Made by a program: the position numbers and the translations under genes
Shown here: piece after piece, positions 18,149-26,404 of the stretch
How the letters are laid out: every line of letters starts with the position of its first letter
Numbering within the stretch: the first letter of the stretch is position 1
The notes under the pieces: generated by a model
Told to the model about the DNA's origin: nothing
The model's database searches: none
Seen by the model: the letters and a program-made list of their open reading frames with translations, nothing else
DNA from: Adlercreutzia mucosicola DSM 19490
Lineage (GTDB): Bacteria > Actinomycetota > Coriobacteriia > Coriobacteriales > Eggerthellaceae
Assembly: GCF_000422625.1 (NCBI RefSeq)
Contig: NZ_AUGK01000013.1
Coordinates: forward strand, 42,190 to 106,189
Direction: 5' to 3'
DNA length: 64,000 bases

Positions 18149-18769
18149 CTACAGGGGCCCGAGATTGCTCAGCGGCCAGTAGATGAAGATGGCCCGGCCC
18201 GTGACGGAGGACTCGCGCACGGCGCCGAAGAACCGGGAGTCCTGGGAATTGGTGCGGTTGTCGCCCATCACCCAGATGCGGCCCTCGGGCACCGTGTAGG
18301 GGTAGCTGATGTCGATGCCGGCCATGGGCGTGAGCGCGTAGGACGGCTCGCCGCGCGTGTAGGGCTCGTCCTGCAGCACGTCGTCCACGTAGACGCGGCC
18401 GTCGCGCAGATCCACGGTCTGGCCGCCCACGGCGATGACGCGCTTGATGAGGATGCGGCCCGACGACAGCGGATCGGGGTCCTCGAAGGTGACGATGTCG
18501 CCGGGGGCCGGGCTGCTGCCGTAGTAGGTGATCTTCTCGGAGAAGACCATGTCGCCGGGCATGATGGTCTCTTCCATGGAGCCCGAGGGAATCTCGTAGG
18601 CCTGGAAGACGAAGGTGCGCAGGCCCCAGGACAGCATGACGACCACGAAGATGAGGCCGAGAACGCTCAGCAGCGTGCGCAAGAAGCCCGAAGAGTGAGA
18701 AGCATAATCGCGCTCGTGCATGTATGGACCAAACCCTTTCCCCGCCTGCGAATTACCGTGAAAGGCCAT
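18149..18769 (-). CDS. lepB: Signal peptidase I
   Basis: Membrane-bound serine peptidase that removes Sec and Tat signal peptides. One N-terminal membrane segment (LLSVLGLIFVVVMLSWGL) precedes the catalytic domain. The nucleophile is the Ser of PSGSMEETI and the general base the Lys of RILIKRVIAVGGQ; box E is MGDNRTNSQDSRFFG. 206 residues from the ATG at 18769. An ATG at 18721 (MHERDYASHS) or one at 18808 is also possible, as no site has a strong Shine-Dalgarno. It lies 76 bp past trmD, in the place where rplS often sits. Confidence 0.95.
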   Translation of the reverse strand: MAFHGNSQAGKGFGPYMHERDYASHSSGFLRTLLSVLGLIFVVVMLSWGLRTFVFQAYEIPSGSMEETIMPGDMVFSEKITYYGSSPAPGDIVTFEDPDPLSSGRILIKRVIAVGGQTVDLRDGRVYVDDVLQDEPYTRGEPSYALTPMAGIDISYPYTVPEGRIWVMGDNRTNSQDSRFFGAVRESSVTGRAIFIYWPLSNLGPL

Positions 18770-18845
18770 GATAGCGCTTCCACCAACGCCCAAGGCCCCC
18801 ATTCGCAAGACAACAGAAATTTCAGGTCAGCGGAGGGATGGCGGG

Positions 18846-19727
18846 TCACTGCATCCGGGAATCCAAGAAGGCGCGGTCGGCCTTGGTGAGGTGTCCGGCG
18901 GCCTCGAAGGCGGCCAGGAGGTCGGGGCGGCTCTCGGCGGTGCGGGCGAGGCTCTGCTCGCGCCGCCAACGGGCCACAGCGGCGTGGTTGCCCGACAGCA
19001 GCACGGGGGGCACCTCCAGGCCGCGGAAGTTCGCGGGGCGCGTGTACTGGGGATATTCCAAAAGCCCGCTCGTGAAGGACTCGTCGATGGGGCCCATCTG
19101 CGCCCCCAGCACGCCGGGCAGCTTGCGCACCACGGCGTCGATGACCACCATGGATGCCAGCTCGCCGGAAGTGAGCACGTAATCGCCCAGGGAGATCACA
19201 TGGTCGGCCAGGGTGTAGACGCGCTCGTCGATGCCCTCGTAGTGGCCGCAGATGAACAGCAGGTGGTCCTCGGCGGCCAACTCAGCGGCATAGCCGTCGT
19301 CGAAGGTGCGCCCCTGCGGCGCGAGAAAGACGATCTTGGAGCGCCGCTGCGGCGACTCCCCCGCGGCCGGGGGCGCCGGGCACTCCAATTCGCTCGGGCA
19401 GTCCTCGCTCGGCGAAACAGCCCACTGGGCTGTTTCGTTCGCTGCGGAACTCGCTCGGTTGGAGCGCCCGGTGCCCTCTTGGCGCCCAACCTCCGTTGGA
19501 CCTAAGATCTCCTCCACCGCCTCGAAGATGGGCTCGCACTTCATGACAAGGCCGGCGCCGCCGCCATAGGGGTCGTCGTCGGTAGTGCGGTGGCGATCGT
19601 GGGTCCAATGACGCAGATCGTGGGCGCGAAACTCCAAAATGCCCTTCTCCTGGGCGCGCTTCATCATGGACTCGCCCATAACCGAGTCGTACATATGGGG
19701 AAAGGTGGAAAGGGTCTCGATGAGCAT
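18846..19727 (-). CDS. trmD: tRNA (guanosine(37)-N1)-methyltransferase carrying an in-frame repeat insertion
   Basis: SPOUT-fold enzyme that methylates G37 next to the anticodon, preventing +1 frameshifts. Core motifs are intact: [78 protein letters not shown] and [17 protein letters not shown]. 293 residues against about 240 usually. The excess is a 50-residue segment after AVEEILG (residues about 77-129) and before KIVFLAPQG, where E. coli has a short linker. Residues 84-119 are encoded by a palindromic repeat. The ATG at 19727 is preferred over 19733 because AAGG abuts the latter. Confidence 0.95.
   Translation of the reverse strand: MLIETLSTFPHMYDSVMGESMMKRAQEKGILEFRAHDLRHWTHDRHRTTDDDPYGGGAGLVMKCEPIFEAVEEILGPTEVGRQEGTGRSNRASSAANETAQWAVSPSEDCPSELECPAPPAAGESPQRRSKIVFLAPQGRTFDDGYAAELAAEDHLLFICGHYEGIDERVYTLADHVISLGDYVLTSGELASMVVIDAVVRKLPGVLGAQMGPIDESFTSGLLEYPQYTRPANFRGLEVPPVLLSGNHAAVARWRREQSLARTAESRPDLLAAFEAAGHLTKADRAFLDSRMQ
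19371..19476. repeat. Palindromic repeat element inserted in trmD (copy 2)
   Basis: Same architecture as the copy at 6570-6697. Outer arms GGGCGCCGGGCACTCCAA (19371-19388) / TTGGAGCGCCCGGTGCCC (19459-19476) pair with two mismatches. The perfect 11-bp inner arms are CGAAACAGCCC (19413-19423) / GGGCTGTTTCG (19427-19437). Core blocks GCTCGGGCAG (19392), TCCTCGCT (19402) and CTGCGGAA (19442) occur in the same order. All three minus-strand frames and at least two plus frames are open through it, so it can sit in coding sequence without a stop. It encodes about 36 TrmD residues. Confidence 0.85.
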
Positions 19728-19763
19728 GGGCATCCTTCGCGTCAGGGTCGAGCGCGCCGCGCC

Positions 19764-20288
19764 CTAGAGATCGAGCAGGCCGTCGGGGCAGGCAAGCCGA
19801 ATGAGGCGCGCGTCCTCGTCCACATCTTCAATGAAGGCGTCCACCAAAGGCACCAGCGTCTCGCGGCCGTCGGGGCGGCGCACGCACAGCAGGGGCTGGG
19901 TGGCGCGCTCGTCGAGGGAGGCCACCTCCCCCACGTATCCGGCCCGCACGTCTTCCACACGCCAGCCATCCCAATCGGGCAGGGCCTGAGCCTCTTCCAG
20001 CACCGAGAGGTCAACGGCGGCCTCGCGCGCCAGGCAGCGGCAACCGGCCAGCAGCTCGGCCGTGGTGAGATCGGCCACCTCGGCGAAGGTGATGAGGGCT
20101 TCGTTGTCGGAGAGCTCTTGCACGCTGCTCACGGTCACCCGGCGGGGCGCGTCGATGACCGGGGGCACCAGGGCCACTTCCAGACCCTCGTACAGCAAAA
20201 TGGGAAGGCCCGACGCACCCCGTGCGACGAGCCCTCCGTTCAAATTCTTCGGTTTCGCCAGATAGGCGATATCGATCCAGCCGCGCAT
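19764..20288 (-). CDS. rimM: Ribosome maturation factor RimM
   Basis: Assists 16S rRNA 3'-domain assembly and binds S19. 174 residues. It begins RGWIDIAYLAKPKNLNGGLVA, a RimM-type beta-barrel start, and the PRC-barrel half holds VEDVRAGYVGEVASLDERATQPLLCV and ETLVPLVDAFIEDVD. The ATG directly abuts the khpA stop codon with no gap, implying coupled translation. Position between khpA and trmD is standard. Confidence 0.92.
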   Translation of the reverse strand: MRGWIDIAYLAKPKNLNGGLVARGASGLPILLYEGLEVALVPPVIDAPRRVTVSSVQELSDNEALITFAEVADLTTAELLAGCRCLAREAAVDLSVLEEAQALPDWDGWRVEDVRAGYVGEVASLDERATQPLLCVRRPDGRETLVPLVDAFIEDVDEDARLIRLACPDGLLDL

Positions 20289-20543
20289 TTAATCGATGAG
20301 CTCCACATCGACGAGCTTGCCCGAGCGCGAGGCTGCGGCGCGCGCCAACGTGCGGATGGCCTTGATGACACGGCCCTGACGACCGATGACCTTGCCGGCG
20401 TCGCCTTCGGCCACGCGAACCTCCACGACGATGCTGCCGTCCTCGGCCTCGACGGCCGCAACATCCAGCGCGTCGGCGTCCTCAATGAGGGGACGCACGA
20501 TGGAATCGACGAGACCTGCCAGATCTTCCGTCAGTTCGGCCAT
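20289..20543 (-). CDS. khpA: KH-domain RNA-binding protein (KhpA/YlqC type)
   Basis: Small single-KH protein of 84 residues. The GxxG loop is VIGRQGRVIKAIRTLARAAA, preceded by VEVRVAEGDAGK. Its place between rpsP and rimM matches khpA in Gram-positives, where the protein partners KhpB (not in view) in RNA binding. It starts 3 bp past rpsP. Confidence 0.92.
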   Translation of the reverse strand: MAELTEDLAGLVDSIVRPLIEDADALDVAAVEAEDGSIVVEVRVAEGDAGKVIGRQGRVIKAIRTLARAAASRSGKLVDVELID

Positions 20544-20546
20544 GGC

Positions 20547-20792
20547 TTAAGCGTTCTCGCGGGCAGCCTTGTACAGGCGCTCCACCGTGTCGGTGGGCTG
20601 GGCGCCATTGGCCAGCCACTTCTCCATCTTCTCCATGTCGAACTGGATGAGGTGCGGATGGCAGCAGGGATTGTAGCGGCCCACCTCCTCGATGAAGCGG
20701 CCGTCGCGCGGAGCGCGGGAATCGGCGGCGACGATACGGTAGTACGGGCGCTTCTTGGCGCCGTGGCGGGCGAGGCGAATCTTGACTGCCAT
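20547..20792 (-). CDS. rpsP: 30S ribosomal protein S16
   Basis: 81 residues with the typical [22 protein letters not shown] start, [18 protein letters not shown] and the [20 protein letters not shown] end. AAGGAG lies upstream of the ATG at 20792. First gene of the rpsP-khpA-rimM-trmD-lepB block and preceded by a strong promoter. Confidence 0.97.
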   Translation of the reverse strand: MAVKIRLARHGAKKRPYYRIVAADSRAPRDGRFIEEVGRYNPCCHPHLIQFDMEKMEKWLANGAQPTDTVERLYKAARENA

Positions 20793-20831
20793 GAAATGGA
20801 ACTCCTTCTACTGATACTTCTCTATACGCAA

Positions 20832-20849
20832 GCACTGTTCGCACAGTGC
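20832..20849 (-). promoter_or_regulatory. Hairpin in the rpsP leader
   Basis: GCACTGT-TCGC-ACAGTGC, a perfect 7-bp stem with a 4-nt loop, lies between the predicted transcription start and the rpsP ribosome-binding site. It may affect mRNA stability or leader control; function unknown. Confidence 0.4.
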
Positions 20850-20869
20850 GGCGAAAACAGCAATTGCTT

Positions 20870-20898
20870 ATATTACGGCTTAGATGCGGGTTTGACAA
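20870..20898 (-). promoter_or_regulatory. Sigma70-type promoter of the rpsP operon
   Basis: On the minus strand TTGTCA, 17 bp, TAATAT, located 78-106 bp before the rpsP ATG and just after the last ABC-importer gene. Near-consensus hexamers with ideal spacing. Confidence 0.75.
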
Positions 20899-20913
20899 GC
20901 GTCCGTCCACGAA

Positions 20914-21552
20914 CTATCCACGGATGGCGTCGGGGGCACCGCATCTATCGCCGCTCAGATCCACCACGCGCGTGGCGATGCGAGCGGAAAGCGCCGGGGA
21001 ATGGGACACGAACACCATCCCGAGATCGCGGGCGTCGGCCTCGGCGAGCAGCGCCTGCCAGAGGCGCGCCTGGGTCACGGCGTCGAGCATGGTGGATATC
21101 TCGTCGGCGATGAGGTAGCGCGGGCGCGCAGCCAGGGCCCGGGCGATGCAGAAGCGCTGCAGCTCGCCACCGGACAGCTCGTGGGGAAAGCGGGTCAGCC
21201 AGCGGTCCTGGATGCCGAGCAGCTCCCGCAAGCGCGCCTCCTCTTCGAAAGTCGCCCCCGCCTCGGCCAGCACGGCGTCCATGCGCTGGCGCGGATCCAC
21301 GGTCATCTCGGGATGCTGGCCTACCAGTTGCACGGGGCAGGCGCCCCGGCGCGGCAGCGGGGCGCCGTCGACGAGCACCTCCCCCGCCCGCGGGCGCTCG
21401 TAGCCGGCGAGGATGCGGGCGAGAGTGGTCTTGCCGGCGCCCGAGGGCGCGGCCAGCTGCACCCGCTCGCCCGGGGATACCGCAAGCGAGAAGTCGCGGT
21501 AGAGCAGCGGGGCGCCCGGGTAGCCGAAAGCGATGCGGCGGGCCTCTAGCAT
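20914..21552 (-). CDS. ABC importer ATP-binding protein, second ATPase (NikE/OppF type)
   Basis: A short nucleotide-binding subunit of 212 residues. Walker A is APSGAGKTTLARIL, the signature FPHELSGGELQRFCIARAL and Walker B RYLIADEISTMLDA, followed by the H-loop in VFVSHSPALSARI. It overlaps the first ATPase by 7 bp. It is shorter than typical OppF/NikE because it lacks the C-terminal oligopeptide extension, as in nickel-type ATPases. Last gene of the five-gene importer; the rpsP promoter follows directly and no clear terminator was seen. Confidence 0.88.
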   Translation of the reverse strand: MLEARRIAFGYPGAPLLYRDFSLAVSPGERVQLAAPSGAGKTTLARILAGYERPRAGEVLVDGAPLPRRGACPVQLVGQHPEMTVDPRQRMDAVLAEAGATFEEEARLRELLGIQDRWLTRFPHELSGGELQRFCIARALAARPRYLIADEISTMLDAVTQARLWQALLAEADARDLGMVFVSHSPALSARIATRVVDLSGDRCGAPDAIRG

Positions 21553-22583
21553 GGGACGCCCCTTTCAACAGCGGTGTCGGTCACGGCGAAGTCGTGCTCG
21601 GGCAGGGCATGCCAGAGCTGACGGCTGAAGGGGTGGGCCAGCAGGGCGGGGTCGGCGAAGGAGGCCACGGCCGTTTCCTCCACCACGGTGCCGTCGCGGA
21701 ACACCGCTACCCGATCGGCTACGGTGAGGGCCAGCTCGATGTCGTGGGTGATGAGCATGACGCCTCCGCCCCCGTCGGCGAAGGCGCGCAGATCGGCCAG
21801 GGCGCGCACGGCCAGATCCAGGTCGAGGCCCGGGGTGGGCTCGTCGGCCACGATGAGCTTCGGGTTCCCCATAAGCGCGCAGCACAGAAGCACGCGCCGG
21901 GCCATGCCCCCCGACAGCTCGTGGGGAAACAGCCGCGCCACCCCCTCGTCCAGGCCGTAGCGAGCGAACAGCTCGCGGCGGCGCTCGGCCCGGCGGCGGG
22001 CGTCGGCGCGACGGGCGGCGCGACGGCCCCGCGGCGCCCCCTCCACCTGGCGTCCCACCCGCATGAGCGGGTCGAGGCTCGCCACCGACTGGGGCATAAG
22101 CGCGATGCCGCGCCCGCGCTCGGCGGCCAGGGCGGCCGCGTCCATGGGCTCCCCGTCGAACCAGATGCGGCCGCGCACGAGGGCATTGGGCTCGAACAGA
22201 CCGAGCACCGCATCGGCCAGCAGCGTCTTGCCCGAGCCCGAGGCGCCCACCACGGCCACGATCTCGCCCTCGTGCACCGACAGGTTCAACTGGTGGATGA
22301 CCTCCACCTCCCGCTGGGGCGCCCCCAGGTAGCGGCGCCACGCCGAGGGGCGGCGGCCGGGTGCCTCCTCCGCTTCACCCGCCTTCTCCGTCCGGGCCGC
22401 TTCGGCGGCCGTCTCGTCGTACATGCGGAAGGCCACGGAGAGATCCTCCACCGTGAGCAGATGATGGCCGCACCCGTGGCGCGAGTCCGCCGCATGGGAA
22501 TGGTGGTGGTGCATCGCCGACCTCTGATGGTCGAGGGATTCGTGGGCCTCGGGGACCGCCGGGGCCTCGCGCGGCTCGACCAT
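21546..22583 (-). CDS. ABC importer ATP-binding protein with His-rich N terminus (NikD/OppD type)
   Basis: Nucleotide-binding subunit, about 345 residues. Near the N terminus is a histidine-rich stretch (MHHHHSHAADSRHGCGHH, residues 24-41), then LLTVEDLSVAF and a 40-residue variable insert. Walker A is VVGASGSGKTLLADAVLG, the signature FPHELSGGMARRVLL and Walker B KLIVADEPTPGLDLD. The histidines suggest metal binding, fitting a nickel or other transition-metal cargo. Start uncertain: ATG 22583 is used because base composition by codon position looks coding from there, but ATG 22514 (AGAGG upstream) is possible. Confidence 0.88.
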   Translation of the reverse strand: MVEPREAPAVPEAHESLDHQRSAMHHHHSHAADSRHGCGHHLLTVEDLSVAFRMYDETAAEAARTEKAGEAEEAPGRRPSAWRRYLGAPQREVEVIHQLNLSVHEGEIVAVVGASGSGKTLLADAVLGLFEPNALVRGRIWFDGEPMDAAALAAERGRGIALMPQSVASLDPLMRVGRQVEGAPRGRRAARRADARRRAERRRELFARYGLDEGVARLFPHELSGGMARRVLLCCALMGNPKLIVADEPTPGLDLDLAVRALADLRAFADGGGGVMLITHDIELALTVADRVAVFRDGTVVEETAVASFADPALLAHPFSRQLWHALPEHDFAVTDTAVERGVPC

Positions 22584-22634
22584 CGCGCGGGATTTCCGAA
22601 CCTTAGGGGTCTCGTTCGTCGTTATCGCCTCCCC

Positions 22635-23498
22635 CTATTCCTGGGCGCGGGCGGGATCGACCAGCTTGCGCAGGCTGGATCCCACGGCATCGAACAGCAT
22701 GACGCAGATCACGAGGGCCGCTCCGGGAAACACGGCGAGCCACCACAGACCGGCCGAGAGGTACCCCATGGACTCGGACAGGATGATGCCGATGGCCGGC
22801 ATCTCGGGCGGCAGGCCGAAGCCGAGGAAGGTGATGGCGGCCTCGTGGAGGATGGCGTGGGGGAACAGCAGCACGAGTCCCACCACGAACTGCGGCAGCA
22901 CATAGGGCAGCATATGGCGCACGGCAATGGCCGCCCGCCCTGCGCCCAGCTGGCGCGCCACGGCCACGAAGCCGGCGCTCTTGCACTGCAGTATCTCGGC
23001 CCGCAGGATACGGGCGAGGCTCGGCCAGTGGGTCAGGGCCACGCCGATGGTGACGCCCCAGAAGCCCTTCCCCAGGGCATAGGAGATCAAGATGAGCAGC
23101 ACGATGTGGGGGATGCCCATCATAAGGTCGGTGAGCCAGCTGACGGCGCCGTCGGCCCAGCGGGGGCCCAGCGCCGCCACAGCGGCCAGCGCAAGGGCGA
23201 CCAGCGATGAGACCACGGCCGCGCCGAGGCCCACGAGGATGCTCGTGGCCAGGCCGGCCAGGGTGCGCAGGAACATGTCGCGGCCCATCCAGTCGGTGCC
23301 GAAGGGGTGCGCCAGGGAAGGCGCCAGGTTCTTCGCCGCGAAATCGGTGGCCTGGGCCGCGGACGACACCGCCAGGCCGGCCGCCACCACCGCGGCCAGC
23401 AGCAGCGCGCCGCCCGCGGCCAGGGCGAAGGCCCGACGGCGGTTCGGCAGGCGCCGCGTCCGGGGGGCCGACAGCACAGGGGCCGTCGCATCGGTCAT
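22635..23498 (-). CDS. ABC importer permease (DppC/NikC type)
   Basis: Inner-membrane permease of 287 residues. A cytoplasmic N terminus rich in Arg precedes the first helix (FALAAGGALLLAAVVAAGLAV), then the family motif HPFGTDWMGRDMFLRTLAG and about five further helices. The ATPase-coupling EAA-like loop is ARQLGAGRAAIAVRHMLPYV, and the usual EAAITFLGFGLPPEMPAIG occurs near the end. The ATG at 23498 overlaps the previous permease stop by 4 bp. Confidence 0.92.
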   Translation of the reverse strand: MTDATAPVLSAPRTRRLPNRRRAFALAAGGALLLAAVVAAGLAVSSAAQATDFAAKNLAPSLAHPFGTDWMGRDMFLRTLAGLATSILVGLGAAVVSSLVALALAAVAALGPRWADGAVSWLTDLMMGIPHIVLLILISYALGKGFWGVTIGVALTHWPSLARILRAEILQCKSAGFVAVARQLGAGRAAIAVRHMLPYVLPQFVVGLVLLFPHAILHEAAITFLGFGLPPEMPAIGIILSESMGYLSAGLWWLAVFPGAALVICVMLFDAVGSSLRKLVDPARAQE

Positions 23499-24604
23499 CG
23501 CGGGGTCCTTTCGTCGGAGGCGGGCGGGATTGGGGGCGTGGTTTCGACGGCGGAAGCTTCCGGGCTGGCGGACGGGCCGAAGGTCGCCCCTGCGGATGGA
23601 ACACCCACAGCGGCCGTGGCGCGGGCGAGCTTGCGCACGGGGCGCATGCGCGGGTCTACGAGACCGTAGATGACGTTCGCGGCCAGGTTGCCGGCGAACA
23701 CGAGGGCAGCCGATACCAGGGCGATGCCGGCCAGCAGGGCCACATCCCCGCCGAGGCCGGCGGTCACGGCGGCCTGGCCCAGGCCGGGATAGCTGAACAC
23801 CTCTTCCACGAGCACCGAGCCGCCGAATATCTCCGCTATCTGTGCGCATTGCAACGTGAGCGCGGGCAGTACCAAGTTCCGCAACCCGTGGCGCACCATA
23901 GCCTGGCCGCGATGCTCCCCCCGAGCCCGGGCGAAGCGCACGTAATCGCTCGCCAGCACGTCGAGGGCCTTGGCCCGGGTGTGCAGGGCCACGTTGGCCA
24001 CCCCCACCACCGACAGCGTGATGGCGGGCAGGGCCATATGGTGCAGGGCATCGGCGAAGGTGACATCGGCGGCCGCCACGCCCACGGGCACCGAGAAGCC
24101 CAGGGGGAACCAGCCGAGCCACACCGAGAACACCATGAGCAGCAAGAGTCCCACCCAGAAGGTGGGCGAGGCGGCCAGGATGAAGCAATATCCCTTCACG
24201 AAGCGGTCGATGAGGCGCCCCTCGTTCAGGGCCGCCGCCACGCCGAGGGCGAACCCCAGCATGCCGGAGACCACCCAGGCCGCGGCCATGAGCACAAGCG
24301 AGTTGGCCGCCCGTGAGGCGATCACGTCGGCCACGGGCGCGTTGTAGCGCAGCGAGGTGCCCATGTCGCCCTGCAGCAGGCCGCCCGCCCAGGCGATAAA
24401 CCGCTCGTGCATGGGCGTGTCGGCACCCCACCACGCCGCCAGGGCCGCCCGCTTCTCCTCGCTCATGCCGAGCAGCGCCGCCTGCCCCACATTGGCCTGC
24501 AGCGGGTCCACCGGCGACAGGCTCACCAGCGCGAAGGTGACCACGGCCACGGCCAGCAAAAGCAGCGCGAACCGCCCGATCTGCGATGCGATATACTTAA
24601 CCAT
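23495..24604 (-). CDS. ABC importer permease (DppB/NikB type)
   Basis: About 369 residues. It begins with VKYIASQIGRFALLLLAVAVVTFAL, contains GDMGTSLRYNAPVADVIASR and the coupling-loop region VRFARARGEHRGQAMVRHGLRN, then IFGGSVLVEEVFSYPGLGQAAV. After the last helix (VYGLVDPRMRPVRK-type end) there is an unusual hydrophilic tail of about 40 residues rich in Ala, Pro and Thr. Start chosen at ATG 24604, six nt after GGGA; ATG 24607 and TTG 24616 are in frame. Confidence 0.9.
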   Translation of the reverse strand: MVKYIASQIGRFALLLLAVAVVTFALVSLSPVDPLQANVGQAALLGMSEEKRAALAAWWGADTPMHERFIAWAGGLLQGDMGTSLRYNAPVADVIASRAANSLVLMAAAWVVSGMLGFALGVAAALNEGRLIDRFVKGYCFILAASPTFWVGLLLLMVFSVWLGWFPLGFSVPVGVAAADVTFADALHHMALPAITLSVVGVANVALHTRAKALDVLASDYVRFARARGEHRGQAMVRHGLRNLVLPALTLQCAQIAEIFGGSVLVEEVFSYPGLGQAAVTAGLGGDVALLAGIALVSAALVFAGNLAANVIYGLVDPRMRPVRKLARATAAVGVPSAGATFGPSASPEASAVETTPPIPPASDERTPR

Positions 24605-24649
24605 CATATATCCCAAAAACTCGATGTCCGCCCAAGGAAGTCAGCGAGA

Positions 24650-24671
24650 TTCCGACAGGCGTCTGTCGGAA
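24650..24671. promoter_or_regulatory. Intercistronic hairpin in the importer operon
   Basis: A perfect 9-bp stem TTCCGACAG-GCGT-CTGTCGGAA in the 106-bp gap between binding-protein and permease genes, flanked by AGTCAGCGAGA and CCGCAGCGTCGG. It may belong to a repeat family, or with the next hairpin protect the binding-protein mRNA. Confidence 0.55.
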
Positions 24672-24684
24672 CCGCAGCGTCGGC

Positions 24685-24718
24685 GGAGTTAGGAAATGAA
24701 TCATCATTCCCTAACTCC
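24685..24718 (-). promoter_or_regulatory. Hairpin spanning the binding-protein stop codon
   Basis: Fifteen-bp arms GGAGTTAGGAAATGA / TCATTCCCTAACTCC with one mismatch and a 4-nt loop; the minus-strand TAG stop is inside the stem. There is no U tract. Such hairpins after binding-protein genes commonly raise their mRNA level over the permeases; that role here is inference. Confidence 0.6.
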
Positions 24719-26360
24719 AAGACCAGCGGTCGATATTGTTCACCAGCGACCAACCGTGGCCGTGGGGGTGGGGCTTCTGCTCGGCCACGGCCAAACCCTC
24801 CCGCTCGAAGTAGAGATGGTCCACGTTGGCGAGCCACACCCAGGTGGCGGCGCCCTTGGGAGCCACGCCGGTCTCCGTAGCGGCGTCCCACTGGGCCGCC
24901 TGGTAGAAGGGATAGGACTCCTCCACGGTGCGGGCCGCCTGAGCTGCCTCCAAATTCGCGTCCACTGTGGCATCGACGTACTGGGCGTAATTGCCCCAAC
25001 CCTCAGAGTAGGCCAGTTCGAACAACTCTACCGGCGAGTTCGATCCCCAGCCCCACAGCACCGGATCGGCGTACTGGCGCAGGTAAATGTCATCCCAGCT
25101 GGCCCCCTTGGGCGTCACCTCGATGCCAAGGGCGGCGCACTGATCGGCGAAATCGTAGGCCAGGGCCTGGCGGGTCGAGTCGCCCGCCGCATAGTACAGG
25201 TCGAAGGCGCAGGGCACCCCGTCGCGAGCGCGCACGCCCTCGCCGTCCCGTCGCCAGCCGGCCTCGTCCAGCAGGCGCTCGGCAGCAGCAACGTCGGTGG
25301 CCACTTCCATGGCCTCGCTCGACCAGGGCATGCCGTCGCTCACGGAATAGGCCGGCCGGCCGAAGCCCCCCAGCACGCGCTCGATCATGGCGATGCGGTC
25401 GATGCCGTAGTTCAGGGCACGGCGCACGGAAAGGTCGCAGGTGACGTCGTTGCCGCCCTCGTAGACCATATCTCCGTCCACCACCACGTCGGTGCCCGCC
25501 GGGTGACACGGCAGGGAGATGCCACGGGAGTCCACCGAGGCGCAGTTCAGCAGCGCATACCCCGCCGGCACCGCCCCGGCGAGCGCCGCCGAGGTGTAGG
25601 CCACGTCCGCCAAGCCCGAGCTCGCCGCGGCCAGGGAGGCGTCTTCTTCCATGAACAGCACCACCACGCGCTCGATGAGCGGCGCCTCGCCGTAGTAGTC
25701 GGGATTCGCCCGCAAAATCACCTGCTGGCCCCGGTCCCACTGCTCCAGCATATAGCGGCCGCTGCCGATGGGATGCTCTCCGTAGTCGGGCCCGTAGGCG
25801 TGGGCCGGCACAATGCCCACCACGGCCAAGGTGTACAGCAGGGCGTTGTTCGGGCGAACCAGGGAAAGCTCGCAGGTCACCCCGTCGATGGCCCGAGCCT
25901 CGCGCACGCAGGACAAATCGGCCTCGGCCGCTTCCCCGTTCACGATGCCGTTGATGGTAAAGGCCACGTCCTCGGCCGTCAGCGGCATGCCGTCGGTGAA
26001 GGTCACATCGTCGCGGATGACGAAGGTCCAGGTGAGGCCATCCTCGGAACAGCCGTAGTCCACGGCCAGGTCGTTCACGAAGTTCAGGTCGTTGTCCGTG
26101 GCGATGAGAGTGGACTGGATGAGCGGCTCGTGCACGTGCTCGCCGGCGCCCCAGCCCAAAAGCGGGTTGAATCCCGCCGCCGGCTCAGAGGACGGGGTCA
26201 TGGTCACGACCACCTGGCTCTCCCCGTTCGGACCGGCACCCGCGGCACCGCTCGTCGCCGGCACCCCGGCACCCGCGCAGCCCGCCAAGAGCGCTGATGC
26301 GCCCCAAGCCCCCGCCGCGCACGCCGCGATGCCCATGAAGTCTCGTCTCGTCAGAGTCAC
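24711..26360 (-). CDS. ABC importer substrate-binding lipoprotein (NikA/DppA family, probable nickel)
   Basis: Extracytoplasmic solute-binding protein of the SBP_bac_5 family, 549 residues. The N terminus has a Tat motif (TRRDFMGIAA) and a lipobox (LLAGC), so it should be exported folded and lipid-anchored. Family segments include FVIRDDVTFTDGMPLTAEDV and YGIDRIAMIERVLGGFGRPA. The C terminus carries KPHPHGHGWSLVNNIDRW, a His cluster that could bind metal. The second GTG (26360) is preferred, because GGGAGGA abuts the first at 26366. A NikR-like site lies just upstream. A peptide cargo is not excluded. Confidence 0.9.
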   Translation of the reverse strand: MTLTRRDFMGIAACAAGAWGASALLAGCAGAGVPATSGAAGAGPNGESQVVVTMTPSSEPAAGFNPLLGWGAGEHVHEPLIQSTLIATDNDLNFVNDLAVDYGCSEDGLTWTFVIRDDVTFTDGMPLTAEDVAFTINGIVNGEAAEADLSCVREARAIDGVTCELSLVRPNNALLYTLAVVGIVPAHAYGPDYGEHPIGSGRYMLEQWDRGQQVILRANPDYYGEAPLIERVVVLFMEEDASLAAASSGLADVAYTSAALAGAVPAGYALLNCASVDSRGISLPCHPAGTDVVVDGDMVYEGGNDVTCDLSVRRALNYGIDRIAMIERVLGGFGRPAYSVSDGMPWSSEAMEVATDVAAAERLLDEAGWRRDGEGVRARDGVPCAFDLYYAAGDSTRQALAYDFADQCAALGIEVTPKGASWDDIYLRQYADPVLWGWGSNSPVELFELAYSEGWGNYAQYVDATVDANLEAAQAARTVEESYPFYQAAQWDAATETGVAPKGAATWVWLANVDHLYFEREGLAVAEQKPHPHGHGWSLVNNIDRWSWS

Positions 26361-26377
26361 CGTCACTCCTCCCGCTG

Positions 26378-26404
26378 GTGTTACATCTTATCAATGCGTA
26401 ACAA
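26378..26404. promoter_or_regulatory. NikR-like operator upstream of the importer operon
   Basis: GTGTTAC-13 bp-GTAACAA lies 18 bp before the binding-protein start; 13 of 14 arm positions match GTGTTAC...GTAACAC. From memory, that spaced palindrome is the nickel-responsive NikR site reported in some non-enteric bacteria. A further half site GTGTTAC occurs at 26424-26430. No nikR gene is in the window. Confidence 0.6.

Noticed and set aside
22635..24434. Apparent 599-residue permease fusion
   Set aside because: Only the last 287 residues are permease; the rest is an out-of-frame reading of the upstream permease. The real start is the ATGA-coupled ATG at 23498.
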